Source: Bacteroidota bacterium
GTDB lineage: Bacteria; Bacteroidota; Ignavibacteria; Ignavibacteriales; Melioribacteraceae
Assembly (NCBI GenBank): GCA_018829205.1
Contig: JAHJUE010000003.1
Span: 57,647 to 121,646 of the forward strand
Length of the DNA stretch: 64,000 nucleotides
Direction: 5' to 3'
Position numbers and translations under genes: made by a program. Numbering within the stretch: position 1 is the first letter of the stretch; each line of letters starts with the position of its first letter. Positions 54,955-64,000 of this stretch are shown here, piece after piece. The notes below the pieces were generated by a model, which worked only from the letters and a program-made list of their open reading frames with translations, searched no databases and was not told the origin of the DNA.

Positions 54955-55509
54955 ATGGGATATCTATTAGAAATAGCTGCATCAACAATAGTAGGCGGAA
55001 TGCTTTTGTTATTAGTCATGCGTATGAACGCTAGTATACTAGAGTCCGCTACTTCACTTTCTTTTGAAAAAACTGTTCAGTCAAATATTACTTCTCTTGT
55101 TGAAGATATTGAATATGATGTAAGGCAGATAGGCTATAAAGTTTCATCCGATCCTAAAATTATTGTCGCGGATTCAAATAGAATTTCTTTTTTAGCCGAT
55201 ATTAATAATGACAATACGATAGACACAGTTTCTTATTATATGGGAAGCACGGCTCAGCTGCTGAATACGCAGAATCCGAATGATAGATTTCTTTATAGAA
55301 TCGTCAACAATTCTCCGGAATTTACAACCAATCTCGGGGTAATTGATTTTAGAATCTGGTATTTTAATCAATCTGGTTTACTGGCTACAAACCTTACGGA
55401 TATTAAATATATTAAATATGCTCTTGAAGTTGAAAGCATTTTCCCAATAAACGGAGAATATAAAGGGGCATATACAGAAAGAATTGTAAGACCAAATAAT
55501 TTGAGATAG
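54955..55509 (+). CDS. Pseudopilin-like membrane protein (PilW position)
   Basis: 184 aa. It begins MGYLLEIAASTIVGGMLLLLVM, one N-terminal hydrophobic helix with Gly2 and Glu6. SVVED-like helix and DIEYDVRQIGYKV follow, then DSNRISFLADINNDNTIDTVSYYM, the surface beta-domain pattern of PilW-like proteins. It starts nine bases after the preceding gene. Family assignment is by layout, not a recognised signature. Confidence 0.6.
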   Translation: MGYLLEIAASTIVGGMLLLLVMRMNASILESATSLSFEKTVQSNITSLVEDIEYDVRQIGYKVSSDPKIIVADSNRISFLADINNDNTIDTVSYYMGSTAQLLNTQNPNDRFLYRIVNNSPEFTTNLGVIDFRIWYFNQSGLLATNLTDIKYIKYALEVESIFPINGEYKGAYTERIVRPNNLR

Positions 55510-55511
55510 AT

Positions 55512-56780
55512 ATGTCAGGCAAAGCAATTTTAATAGTCGTACTCGGATTTATGAGCATTTCTTTTGTTTCTTACGAAACTATAATGACTCATAGCAACGA
55601 AAGCAGCAAAACTATAAGTGATTATTATTATGAGCAGCAGGCTTATAATATTTCCCAAACCGGTATTAATATGACTATTAAAAAACTGGAAATTGAACCG
55701 GATTGGAGAACAGGATATTATTATAAAGATCTCTTCGGCGGACTTGTATATGTTCAGCTTAAAGATACATTGTTCGATAACAGCGATGTTGTTAAAATTA
55801 CTTCTTCCGGAATAATGGGTTATAATACAAAGGATGAGTACAGGGTTAGTTCAATTGCATACCTGACTAATCAAGTCTCGGTTAGCGTGCCCGTAACTAT
55901 TAAAGCAGCAGTTACTGCTAATTCGAAAATTAGCACAAGCGGTAAAATGATTATTGACGGCAGAGATCATGACGTTGACGGCAACCTAATTGCCGGAGAA
56001 GGAACTTATGCATTATGGACCACCAACGCATACTCCCGGTCAGGTAATTCTAAAATTGGAGGCTCTAAGGAAGGAAAGGATTTCGAACCTTCCAAGACAG
56101 TTAATGATAATGTAAGAAAACATAATCAGAAATGGGAAACAGAAGATTCAAAAGAAGCAGAGAAAGAGGAAGATGAAGACGAAGACAAAGGGAAAAAAGA
56201 CAAAGATGATGATGATGATGATGAGGATGACGATGACGAAGATGACGAAGATGAAGAAGATGAAGACGATTCGAAAAAAGAAATCACAGAATTTCCAGTA
56301 ACGCCTGAAGAAGCGTTGGGCGGAAGTGAATATGGTTTTACTCCTAACAAACTAAAAGAAATTGCTCAGTCAGGTAAAGACGGAAGCCAATACGTTACTG
56401 ATCCAAGTCAATTGAAGGAAGGTCCATTATCAGGAATAACCTATGTTGAATTAGGAAACAAACAAACATGGCAGTCGGTTGACGTAACAGGTTCCGGAAT
56501 TCTAATTGTTCATAACGATCAATTAAACGCAGTGCTGAAAAATCTAAATAAAGGAACATTTAAAGGAATTATTATTGCCGACAATATTATAAATATTCAT
56601 ACAGATATTATAGGCGCTGTTTTTACTCTTACTTCCAAAACAAGCGGTAGCGTTATAGGCAACGGCAACGGACAAATCTTATATTCCAGCGAAGCTATTG
56701 AAAACGCGCTTACCGGTTTTGCTACTGGCACTAGTACCGGTGAATCGGGTAAAAAAGGTGTTGTTGCTTGGTGGAATTAA
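55512..56780 (+). CDS. PilX-like membrane protein with acidic tract
   Basis: 422 aa. Short hydrophobic N-terminal helix (MSGKAILIVVLGFMSISFV), then the PilX-like QQAYNISQTGINMTIKKLE helix, a beta domain to residue ~205, a 45-residue tract of Asp/Glu/Lys (about residues 213-257, nearly all D or E) and a C-terminal domain of about 160 residues with GSGILIVHNDQLNAV and GIIIADNIINIHTDIIGAVF, as in the C-terminal domains of PilX-type proteins. It begins two bases after the preceding gene. Function likely assembly/adhesion at the envelope (inference). Confidence 0.65.
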   Translation: MSGKAILIVVLGFMSISFVSYETIMTHSNESSKTISDYYYEQQAYNISQTGINMTIKKLEIEPDWRTGYYYKDLFGGLVYVQLKDTLFDNSDVVKITSSGIMGYNTKDEYRVSSIAYLTNQVSVSVPVTIKAAVTANSKISTSGKMIIDGRDHDVDGNLIAGEGTYALWTTNAYSRSGNSKIGGSKEGKDFEPSKTVNDNVRKHNQKWETEDSKEAEKEEDEDEDKGKKDKDDDDDDEDDDDEDDEDEEDEDDSKKEITEFPVTPEEALGGSEYGFTPNKLKEIAQSGKDGSQYVTDPSQLKEGPLSGITYVELGNKQTWQSVDVTGSGILIVHNDQLNAVLKNLNKGTFKGIIIADNIINIHTDIIGAVFTLTSKTSGSVIGNGNGQILYSSEAIENALTGFATGTSTGESGKKGVVAWWN

Positions 56781-57044
56781 TTTTGCAATCTGTAGTGATG
56801 AGAGTTTATTTTTTAAATTAGAAATATATAAATCATTTTAACATATAGTTCATGACCATGCCTCCGTACTATTTATCTATTTAAGTTTAAGAGTCTATCC
56901 CATTACTTGTAATTTTTATTTAGGTTTTTACGCAGCAATACTATATGTTTATCAATAAACAGATGTATTCGTAGTCAATTAAACTATTAATAATCTTTTT
57001 CGATAATTCAATCGGGATATTCTGCGCTACCAATCAGGGGAGAA

Positions 57045-59789
57045 ATGAAAACTTTAGTAATTAGAGACGAATCATACTCTAATCAAATTCTTGTTGAAGA
57101 TTTTATAAAATTTAATAACAATGTTATAAGCGATTGCATTAATATTAAACTTGTAAAAGAAATTAATGATATACAGAATTTAAATAATATTAATAGTATT
57201 GTATATTTTGCGTCCCGTAAATCAAATAAAGAAATTTCGGAATTATTTTCTTGTTTTAATGAAACTGAATCGAATGTAATTATAATATTTGAAGAACCGC
57301 AAAAGATTCCCGCTAAGTACTCCGGCAGCTCGAATTTAGAGTTTATTTATTCCAAAGACTTTAACGCCGCTTCTTTATCTGCTTTCTTTAATTATTTTTT
57401 AAAACTTAATAATAATACTAATTTATTAAATAGGACTTTAAGAACAGAATATAATTTTAATTTGGATGAAATTTTTGATAATAAACTGGTTGGAGTTACA
57501 TTATCGGATCTTGATGGGAATATAATTAAATGCAATAATGCTTTTTCAGAAATGGTTAAGTTTACAAAAGATGAAATTTGCAAAATGAATTTCTCGGAAT
57601 TCACTTATGCCGATGATCTAATTAAGGGTAAAAAAAAGTTCGACGAAATTATTAATAATAAGACCGATCATTTCTCTATTGATTTAAGATATATAAGTAA
57701 AGAAGGTAAAATTGTTTGGGGCGATTTAACAGCTACTCTTATTAATGATAAAAAAAATAATAAGCAGTATACCTTAGGTCTAGTTGTTGACATTACATCT
57801 AAAAAAGAAATAGAAGATAGGTTAAAAGTTGAAAAGGATTTCTCAATCACTTTATTGGATAACTCTCCCGACAGTATTTATTTTAAAGATCTGAGCAGCA
57901 AATTTATAAAAGTAAATAAATCTGTATTAAATAAGTTTAATAAAAAAGATGAAGCGGAAATGATCGGTAAATCGGATTTTGATCTTTTCAAATTCGAACA
58001 TGCCCAAAAAGCTTATGTTGATGAACAGAAAATAATTCAAACAGGTCAACCTTTAATTGGTGTCGAGGAAAAAGAAACATGGCTTGACAGTTCTATTACA
58101 TATGCGTCCACTACCAAACTCCCTTTAAAAGATATAAACGGAAATATAATAGGCACCTATGGAATAACCCGCGACATTACAAAACAAAAAGAAGCTGAAA
58201 TAAACCTTGCTAAAGAAAAAAAACGGGCTGACCTAATTTACAAACTTATTCCCAGCGCGATTTTTACTGTCGATAATAACAAATTTATTACAAGCTGGAA
58301 TAAAAGAGCGGAAGAAATTACCGGCTTCAAAAAAGATGAGGTGTTAAATAAACACTGCAGTATTTTTGCTGCCCATCCTTGCGATATTTCATGTGCAATA
58401 TTCGAGGATAGCATTAATAAACCTGTATTCGGAAATAAATGTTTTATTAAGAATAAAGACGGAAGAATTATTTCCATATTAAAAAATATGGATTACCTGA
58501 AAAATGAAAACGGGGATATAATCGGCGGAATTGAAAGCTTTGATGATCTTACCGAAAGAAATGAATATGAAAAAGTTCAGGACGCGCAGGCTCAAATTTC
58601 CGAAGCGGTGCATTCTACTCCCGATATATCAACTCTATATAAAATTATTCACAATGTTGTGCGGCAGCTTATGCCGGCGGAAAATTTTTACATCGCGCTG
58701 TTTGATGAAATTACTGAAACAATTTCTTTCCCTTATTTTGTTGATGAGTTTGATGCACCGCCCGCGCCGCGTAAATTGCGAAAGGGACTGACCGAATATG
58801 TGCTGAGAACAGGCAAAGATGTTTTGGTTGATCAGAAAATGGACGCGCTGCTTAAAGCTCAGGGTGAGGTTGAACTAATAGGCGAAATGCAGTCAATATG
58901 GCTCGGTATTCCGCTTAAGATCAGCGATAAGGTTATTGGTGTAATGGCTGTTCAGGATTATACTAATGAAAAAGTATACGGTGAAAAAGAAAGACAAATT
59001 TTAATGTTTGTATCCGAACAGATTGCTTTTGCGATTGACAAAAAAAGAAGTCAGCACGAATTAGAAAAATACAGCGAAGAGCTGAAACAGCTGAATATAA
59101 CCAAGGATAAATTCTTCTCGATCATTGCGCACGATTTAAAAAATCCCTTTATAACGCTGCTTGGTTTTTCCGATATGCTGGTGCATGATTATGATGAACT
59201 TACAGATGAAGAAGTACTTACCTATATTACGGATATCCGCAACTCAGCTAAATTATCGCACGAACTTCTCGAAAACCTGCTTGACTGGTCACGTTCGCAG
59301 ACAGGTAAAATTGAATATGAACCGCATCAGTTTGATATTCATGAGCTGGTTAAAAGAAACGTACTTCTTTTATACCCTATGGCTAAAACTAAAAAAGTTG
59401 AGCTTATTTGTGAAGTAATACCCGGTACGGGAGTTTACGCAGATTATGAAATGATAAATACTGTATTAAGAAATTTAATTTCAAACGCCGTTAAATTCAC
59501 AAATAAAGAAGGAAGAATTAGAGTTTATTCCGAAAACATCGACGGCTATTTAAAGCTAAACGTTGAAGATAACGGCGTTGGCATGGATGAAAAAACATTA
59601 AATAAATTATTCATGCTTGGCGAACAGCATACTACAAAAGGAACTGCGAAAGAATCGGGAACCGGGCTCGGACTTATTTTATGTAAAGAATTTGTTGAAA
59701 AAAACCACGGTCAAATATCAGCCGATAGCATTATTGGTAAAGGTACAACTTTCTGGTTTACAGTTCCTACTAACGAAAACCATAATTAA
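57045..59789 (+). CDS. PAS/GAF hybrid-free sensor histidine kinase
   Basis: 914 aa, soluble, no membrane helix seen. The N-terminal ~115 residues (MKTLVIRDESYSN...) look like a degenerate receiver or unknown domain without clear acidic pocket. PAS 1 at about 140-255, PAS 2 at 265-385, PAS 3 at 395-505 with a cysteine cluster (NKHCSIFAAHPCDISCAIF ... NKC), then GAF (about 515-675). Kinase core: His in FFSIIAHDLKNPFITLLGF, N box in MINTVLRNLISNAVKFTNK, DNGVGMD, GTGLGLILCKEF. No receiver at the C-terminus. No cognate regulator adjacent, so the partner is unknown. ATG 57045 is preceded by GGGGAG. Confidence 0.9.
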   Translation: MKTLVIRDESYSNQILVEDFIKFNNNVISDCINIKLVKEINDIQNLNNINSIVYFASRKSNKEISELFSCFNETESNVIIIFEEPQKIPAKYSGSSNLEFIYSKDFNAASLSAFFNYFLKLNNNTNLLNRTLRTEYNFNLDEIFDNKLVGVTLSDLDGNIIKCNNAFSEMVKFTKDEICKMNFSEFTYADDLIKGKKKFDEIINNKTDHFSIDLRYISKEGKIVWGDLTATLINDKKNNKQYTLGLVVDITSKKEIEDRLKVEKDFSITLLDNSPDSIYFKDLSSKFIKVNKSVLNKFNKKDEAEMIGKSDFDLFKFEHAQKAYVDEQKIIQTGQPLIGVEEKETWLDSSITYASTTKLPLKDINGNIIGTYGITRDITKQKEAEINLAKEKKRADLIYKLIPSAIFTVDNNKFITSWNKRAEEITGFKKDEVLNKHCSIFAAHPCDISCAIFEDSINKPVFGNKCFIKNKDGRIISILKNMDYLKNENGDIIGGIESFDDLTERNEYEKVQDAQAQISEAVHSTPDISTLYKIIHNVVRQLMPAENFYIALFDEITETISFPYFVDEFDAPPAPRKLRKGLTEYVLRTGKDVLVDQKMDALLKAQGEVELIGEMQSIWLGIPLKISDKVIGVMAVQDYTNEKVYGEKERQILMFVSEQIAFAIDKKRSQHELEKYSEELKQLNITKDKFFSIIAHDLKNPFITLLGFSDMLVHDYDELTDEEVLTYITDIRNSAKLSHELLENLLDWSRSQTGKIEYEPHQFDIHELVKRNVLLLYPMAKTKKVELICEVIPGTGVYADYEMINTVLRNLISNAVKFTNKEGRIRVYSENIDGYLKLNVEDNGVGMDEKTLNKLFMLGEQHTTKGTAKESGTGLGLILCKEFVEKNHGQISADSIIGKGTTFWFTVPTNENHN

Positions 59790-59886
59790 ATCATAAAAAT
59801 ATATTTTTCTTTTGTGTGGATTCATAAATCCGTATTTCATACCTTAAGTCCCATTATATAAAAAATTCATTGACCCGGACCATTTC

Positions 59887-61023
59887 ATGAGAAAATTATT
59901 ATTTCTGTTTATATATCTATTTATTTGTCAAATCTCTTCTGCCCAGGAAATAACTTTTGAAGAATATGATCCTGCCTCCTCATTAGTAGTGCCGGAAAAT
60001 ATAAGGCCGCAGGCTAAATATCCTTTTATAGATGTGCACAATCATCAATGGCGTATTCCAACACAGGACTTAAAATTATTGGCTCTTCAAATGGATTCAT
60101 TAAACATGGCTGTAATGGTAAATTTAAGCGGAAGAGGATTTAAAAGAATTATGAATCCCGACAGCACATTCAGTTTTAGTATGAATCAATTGGAATATTT
60201 GGAAGAATCCATAAAATCAATTGCCGAACAAATTCCCGGAAGAGTTGTTACTTTTACCAATATCGATTTTAACGGTATTGGTGAAGAAGGATGGATTGAA
60301 AGAGAAATTGAGAACCTGGAAAAAGCAGTTGCATACGGGGCAAACGGATTAAAAATATATAAAAATCTTGGAATGGATATTACTGATGCTTCAGGCAAAA
60401 GAGTAGCTGTTGATGATTTTAGGTTAGATCCTATCTGGACTAAATGCGGAGAACTCGGGATCCCTGTCTTAATTCATTCGGCCGACCCTCCTCAATTCTG
60501 GCAGCCGCATGATAACAATAATGAACGCTGGCTCGAATTAAAAGAAAAACCGAATAGGAAAAGAGATCCCCAAAAAGATGCTTCATGGGAAAAAATAATT
60601 AACGAACAGCATAATATATTTAGAAAACATCCCGGCACAAATTTTATAAACGCTCATCTCGGTTGGTACGGAAATAATTTAGCTGCGCTAGGAAAATTAT
60701 TCGACGAGCTTCCTAATATGTATACCGAAATCGGGGCGGTTATTGCCGAACTCGGAAGACAGCCGAGATACGCAAAAGAATTTTTAACTAAATATCAGGA
60801 CAGAGTAATGTTCGGAAAGGATACTTGGACGCCGAACGAGTATCCTTTATATTTCCGCGTACTTGAAACAGATGACGATTATATAAAATATTTTAGAAGA
60901 AGACACGCGTTTTGGAGACTATACGGATTAGATTTATCCGACGAGGTGCTGAAAAAAATATATTATAAAAATGCGTTAAAAATTATTCCGGGAATTGATA
61001 AAACAGCTTTTCCTATGCAGTAA
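59887..61023 (+). CDS. Secreted amidohydrolase-family metalloenzyme
   Basis: 378 aa. Signal peptide (MRKLLFLFIYLFICQISSAQ). TIM-barrel amidohydrolase-2-like: metal motif FIDVHNHQW (HxH), LIHSADP and FINAHLGWYGNN as further His ligands, and Asp in MFGKDTWTPNE. The insert RKRDPQKDASWEKIINEQHN is typical of the secreted group. Family members are decarboxylases, lactonases or phosphotriesterase-like; the substrate is unknown. Periplasmic by signal peptide. Confidence 0.86.
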   Translation: MRKLLFLFIYLFICQISSAQEITFEEYDPASSLVVPENIRPQAKYPFIDVHNHQWRIPTQDLKLLALQMDSLNMAVMVNLSGRGFKRIMNPDSTFSFSMNQLEYLEESIKSIAEQIPGRVVTFTNIDFNGIGEEGWIEREIENLEKAVAYGANGLKIYKNLGMDITDASGKRVAVDDFRLDPIWTKCGELGIPVLIHSADPPQFWQPHDNNNERWLELKEKPNRKRDPQKDASWEKIINEQHNIFRKHPGTNFINAHLGWYGNNLAALGKLFDELPNMYTEIGAVIAELGRQPRYAKEFLTKYQDRVMFGKDTWTPNEYPLYFRVLETDDDYIKYFRRRHAFWRLYGLDLSDEVLKKIYYKNALKIIPGIDKTAFPMQ

Positions 61024-61209
61024 TTTTTTTTGTAAAATTTCCCTTCAGGCATTATTATTTAAATGAAAACATTTGGGCTTTTATAATTATTTAATTTGGA
61101 CTTAGTAAGTAATATCCTATTTTAACCGTTAAATATTGATTTATAAAATCCTAACTCGTTGTTAATAATTTTTTATTGATCCTTTACTAATTATTTTAAG
61201 AAAAAATAT

Positions 61210-61632
61210 ATGGCAAATTCGGAATATATAATTTGGAAAAAAGATTACGAAACTGGAATTGTAATGGTTGACCGTCAGCATCGTATACTTGTTGATTTAA
61301 TTAATAAACTTAAAGATGCTCATAATCAAAAAAAGGAAAAAGAAGTTTTACGCGAAACAATTATTAAACTTGTCGATTATACAAAATTCCATTTCGGTTA
61401 TGAAGAAAAACATATGACTCAGTTCGCATATAATAAACTTGACGGACATAAACTTCAGCATCAGGTTTTTGTAAAACAAATTGTAGATGTCCTTGAAAAC
61501 CTTAAGCTGGGCAAGTATGAAAATTTAACTGAAGAGATTTTAAACTTTCTTTCAGATTGGCTTATTGAGCATATACTTAAACAGGATAAGGAATACAGTA
61601 AGTTTTATAAAATGAAAATAAAATATGCTTAA
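61210..61632 (+). CDS. Bacteriohemerythrin
   Basis: 140 aa, di-iron four-helix bundle. Ligands: H in MVDRQHRIL, H and E in YTKFHFGYEEKHM, H and H in LDGHKLQHQVF, and H plus D in WLIEHILKQDKEY. Distinct in sequence from the other hemerythrin at 19593-20021. Monocistronic, flanked by AT-rich gaps; lies between the amidohydrolase and transketolase. A role in O2 binding or sensing is known for the family; here there is no attached effector domain. Confidence 0.95.
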   Translation: MANSEYIIWKKDYETGIVMVDRQHRILVDLINKLKDAHNQKKEKEVLRETIIKLVDYTKFHFGYEEKHMTQFAYNKLDGHKLQHQVFVKQIVDVLENLKLGKYENLTEEILNFLSDWLIEHILKQDKEYSKFYKMKIKYA

Positions 61633-61782
61633 TATTTTCTAAACTTCTTAATGTCAGTACCCATCATTCCATTATGAAATAATTATTAAATTTCCAAAAA
61701 CTGCCCTTCATGCATTTATACTGTCACTCTATTTCGCTATTTTTTCAGATAAAATAAAAATAATCTATTGTTTGGAGATAAA

Positions 61783-63750
61783 ATGATTTACAGCCTAATT
61801 AAAAAAACAGAATTCGATAAAGTATTAAAATGCGGCGGCGACTGGACAAATCGTATGCGCATATTTTCCGAAATGACAAGATTTAATACGCTGATAGCGG
61901 TTAAGAAAGCGGGTTCCGGGCATCTAGGTTCAAGTTTAAGCGCGGCCGATATTGTAACTTATCTTTATTTAAATGAATTAAATGTTCTTCAAACGGGTTT
62001 GGATTCTCCTGAAAGGGATATTTACTTTTCATCAAAAGGGCACGATGTCCCGGGTCTTTATTCGTTATTTTATGCCTTAGGAATTTTACCCGAAGAAAAA
62101 TTATTGGGATTAAGAAGGCTTAACGGGCTTGACGGTCATCCCGAAGTCAGACAGCCAGGAATTGAAGCAAGCACAGGTTCCTTAGGAATGGGTATTTCTA
62201 AAGGCAAAGGAATGGCCTGGGCTAAAAACTATAATAATAACGGCGGCCATGTTTATGTATTAACCGGCGACGGCGAGTTTCAGGAAGGCCAGATTTATGA
62301 ATCTATTCAGTCAACCGCACATCATAAAATTAATAACATTACAGTGATTATTGATCATAATAAATATCAAACTGATATGCTTGTTGAAGACGTTAACAAT
62401 ATTGAAGATCTTTCTGAAAAAATTTCTGCATTTGGTTGGTTTGTTGTGAGAATTAACGGACACGATTATGATAGTTTAAAAAAGACTTTCGCGGAATTAA
62501 AGAATATAACAGATAAACCAAAAATGATTATCGCCGATACAATTAAAGGCAAAGGTGTATCTTTTATGGAAAAACCTGAAATGGAAGAGGCTTCGGGAAA
62601 AACTTATTATAAATGGCACTCGGGCGCGCCTGACGACGACAGCTACTTAAAAGGTCTTGCTGAAATTGCCGAAAGAATCAAAAATCTTTCATCCGGTTTG
62701 AACTTGCAGATTTCCGTCCCTTTAAACGAAGTTGAAGGAAAGATATCGGCAAAAACTAAAATGGAATTTGTTACCGATGCTTACGGCGATACGCTTTGTG
62801 AAATTGCCCGGTATAATAAAAAACTTGTTGTTATTGACGGCGACCTTTCTGCTGATTGCAAATTAAGAAAGTTTGAAAAAATGTATCCGGATAGATTTGT
62901 TGAAAACGGAATTGCTGAGCAGGATATGGTCTCAATGGCGGGCGGAATGGCGAGAATGGGATTAATTCCTGTCGTAAGTACATTCGCTAGTTTTTTAGCG
63001 GCAAGGGCAAATGAACAGATTTATAATAACGCAGGGGAAAAAACAAAAATTATTTACACATGTCACTTTGCAGGTTTAATTCCAGCCGGACCCGGAAAAT
63101 CTCATCAAAGCATAAGAGATATTTCTTTATTCGGAGCGCTGCCGAATGTTACAATTCTGCAGCCATGCAATGCCGTTGAAACAAAAAAAGTTGTTGAATA
63201 CTGCGTAAATGAATCGGATGAAAATTGTGTTATTAGATTGGTGATTGGCCCGTCGCCTGAAGTGATTGAACTTCCCGAAAATTATGAATTTAAAATTGGA
63301 ACGGGAACAGAACTTACAAACGGGGAAGACGCAGTATTGTTCGCCTACGGACCCGTAATGCTTCACGAAGCGTTGCTGGCATCTTCATATTTGAAAGATT
63401 CTGGATTCGGATTAAAAATAATTAATATGCCCTGGTTAAATAAAATTAATAATGATTGGCTGGTCTCTGTCGCAAAAAATTATAAAAAAATATTTGTGCT
63501 TGAAGATCATTCCGTAATTGGCGGCCTGGGGGATAGATTACTTAATTCTTTGTCTGAATCAAATTTAATGAACGGAAAGACGTTTAAAAAATTCGGATTG
63601 AACGAATATCCGGAATGCGGCACTCCGTGGGAAGTGCTTGCGTTTCATAGATTGGATGCAAAATCATTAGCGGAAAGAATTTCAGGTAAATCAGATCTTG
63701 AAGCTGATGAAAAAATAAAAGAAAAATATACAGCAGACGCCCCGCAATAA
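61783..63750 (+). CDS. tkt: Transketolase (single chain)
   Basis: 655 aa from ATG 61783; the TTG at 61768 is bypassed because TTTGGAGATAAAATG gives a clear SD. TPP-dependent: the His of KKAGSGHLGSSLSA, the TPP motif LTGDGEFQEGQ ... IIDHNKYQTD, catalytic Glu in ENGIAEQDMVSMAGGM, and the C-terminal domain with IFVLEDHSVIGGLGDR. It corresponds to the N- and C-halves that many archaea and some bacteria encode as separate genes, here in one chain. It transfers C2 units in the pentose-phosphate pathway. It could also be a transketolase-like enzyme of another pathway, but motifs fit transketolase. Confidence 0.93.
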   Translation: MIYSLIKKTEFDKVLKCGGDWTNRMRIFSEMTRFNTLIAVKKAGSGHLGSSLSAADIVTYLYLNELNVLQTGLDSPERDIYFSSKGHDVPGLYSLFYALGILPEEKLLGLRRLNGLDGHPEVRQPGIEASTGSLGMGISKGKGMAWAKNYNNNGGHVYVLTGDGEFQEGQIYESIQSTAHHKINNITVIIDHNKYQTDMLVEDVNNIEDLSEKISAFGWFVVRINGHDYDSLKKTFAELKNITDKPKMIIADTIKGKGVSFMEKPEMEEASGKTYYKWHSGAPDDDSYLKGLAEIAERIKNLSSGLNLQISVPLNEVEGKISAKTKMEFVTDAYGDTLCEIARYNKKLVVIDGDLSADCKLRKFEKMYPDRFVENGIAEQDMVSMAGGMARMGLIPVVSTFASFLAARANEQIYNNAGEKTKIIYTCHFAGLIPAGPGKSHQSIRDISLFGALPNVTILQPCNAVETKKVVEYCVNESDENCVIRLVIGPSPEVIELPENYEFKIGTGTELTNGEDAVLFAYGPVMLHEALLASSYLKDSGFGLKIINMPWLNKINNDWLVSVAKNYKKIFVLEDHSVIGGLGDRLLNSLSESNLMNGKTFKKFGLNEYPECGTPWEVLAFHRLDAKSLAERISGKSDLEADEKIKEKYTADAPQ

Positions 63751-64000
63751 ACTTAAATTCCGGAGTAACAAAGCTGTCTTAAAAATGCTTTGTGATCCTT
63801 CGTGTCTTCGTGTCTTAGTGTCTTTGTGGCAAATGTTTTGATTTATTAAACACCAAATCTTTTTTCTGCCACAAAGGTACTGTGTAAAAAGTCAATAAAA
63901 ATATAGAAAAAATTATAAATAAAAATTCATCATATATTAACGGCTAAAGCTTGATTGTAATTAGGTATATAATCAATATTTTTTTTGAAAATAGTATAAA
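63751..64000. other. Terminal 250-bp non-coding stretch
   Basis: No gene. Apart from the repeat at 63788-63884, the last 110 bases are AT-rich with no terminator or hairpin I can support; a promoter for an off-window gene may lie here. Confidence 0.5.
63788..63884. repeat. Dispersed inverted repeat (copy 2)
   Basis: CTTTGTGATCC ... CTTAGTGTCTTTGTGGC at 63788-63830 and its partial inverse GCCACAAAGGTACTGTG at 63868-63884, the same core as the copy at 38969-39153. Only two units are seen before the window ends, so it may continue beyond. Confidence 0.78.

Noticed and set aside
56126..56350. Ser-rich ORF antisense to the acidic tract
   Set aside because: It is the reverse reading of GAT/GAA repeats.
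59790..59886. Small hairpin GGATT...AATCC after the kinase
   Set aside because: Five-base stem and no T tract; not a credible terminator.

Overview
The window is AT-rich and gene-dense. It looks like chromosome from a free-living member of the Bacteroidota/Ignavibacteriota (Chlorobi) side, most probably an Ignavibacteria-type organism. Three things point there. Two secreted proteins end in type IX secretion (T9SS) C-terminal sorting domains of the 'NYPNPFNPSSTIKYDIP' kind. Several long BACON-type and FN3 lipoproteins and outer-membrane barrel proteins are present. Many genes nevertheless carry clear GGAGG-type Shine-Dalgarno sequences, which classical Bacteroidetes mostly lack. TTG starts are common, and two genes seem to lack any ordinary start codon. 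I see no tRNA, rRNA, CRISPR array, insertion sequence or prophage. The species call is an inference.

Layout. 1-9.8 kb: housekeeping genes, starting with a TPR protein cut by the left edge, then radC, a small coiled-coil lipoprotein, a LysM protein, phoH, mazG (minus), a RidA-like protein, a LytR_C protein, rsfS, argS, a GNAT-like protein and a glycine-rich RRM RNA-binding protein. 9.9-18.1 kb: two giant paralogous lipoproteins on the minus strand, built almost wholly of BACON-like modules (14 and 12). 18.2-24 kb: M23 peptidase, comF, bacteriohemerythrin, a VWA membrane protein and surE. 24-31.8 kb: a solitary DNA methyltransferase, then xseA-xseB-dxs-oxidoreductase-response regulator-histidine kinase, then rplU-rpmA behind a sigma-70-like promoter. 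31.8-38.8 kb (minus): mdh, an RsbW-like kinase, an outer-membrane barrel, an FN3 lipoprotein, a beta-CASP nuclease and an AI-2E-family permease.

38.8-40.7 kb holds pta between two repeat-rich intergenic regions. 40.7-48 kb: a T9SS-exported C39-like protease, a CopB-type copper ATPase, and a run of small envelope genes (a HEXXH lipoprotein, an MBL-fold lipoprotein, an RNase H-like protein, a lipocalin, an acetyltransferase). 48-54 kb: a T9SS protein with two predicted seven-bladed propellers, and a K+/H+ antiporter. 54.4-56.8 kb: three genes resembling a PilV-PilW-PilX minor-pilin set. 57-63.8 kb: a large PAS/GAF histidine kinase with a cysteine-rich PAS domain, an amidohydrolase, a second bacteriohemerythrin and a single-chain transketolase. 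The right end carries a second copy of the dispersed repeat found near 39 kb.

The genes read as central metabolism and replication/translation upkeep mixed with a large investment in the cell envelope and exported repeat proteins. The least explained parts are the BACON lipoprotein pair, the pseudopilin-like trio, the double-propeller T9SS protein and the dispersed inverted repeats.
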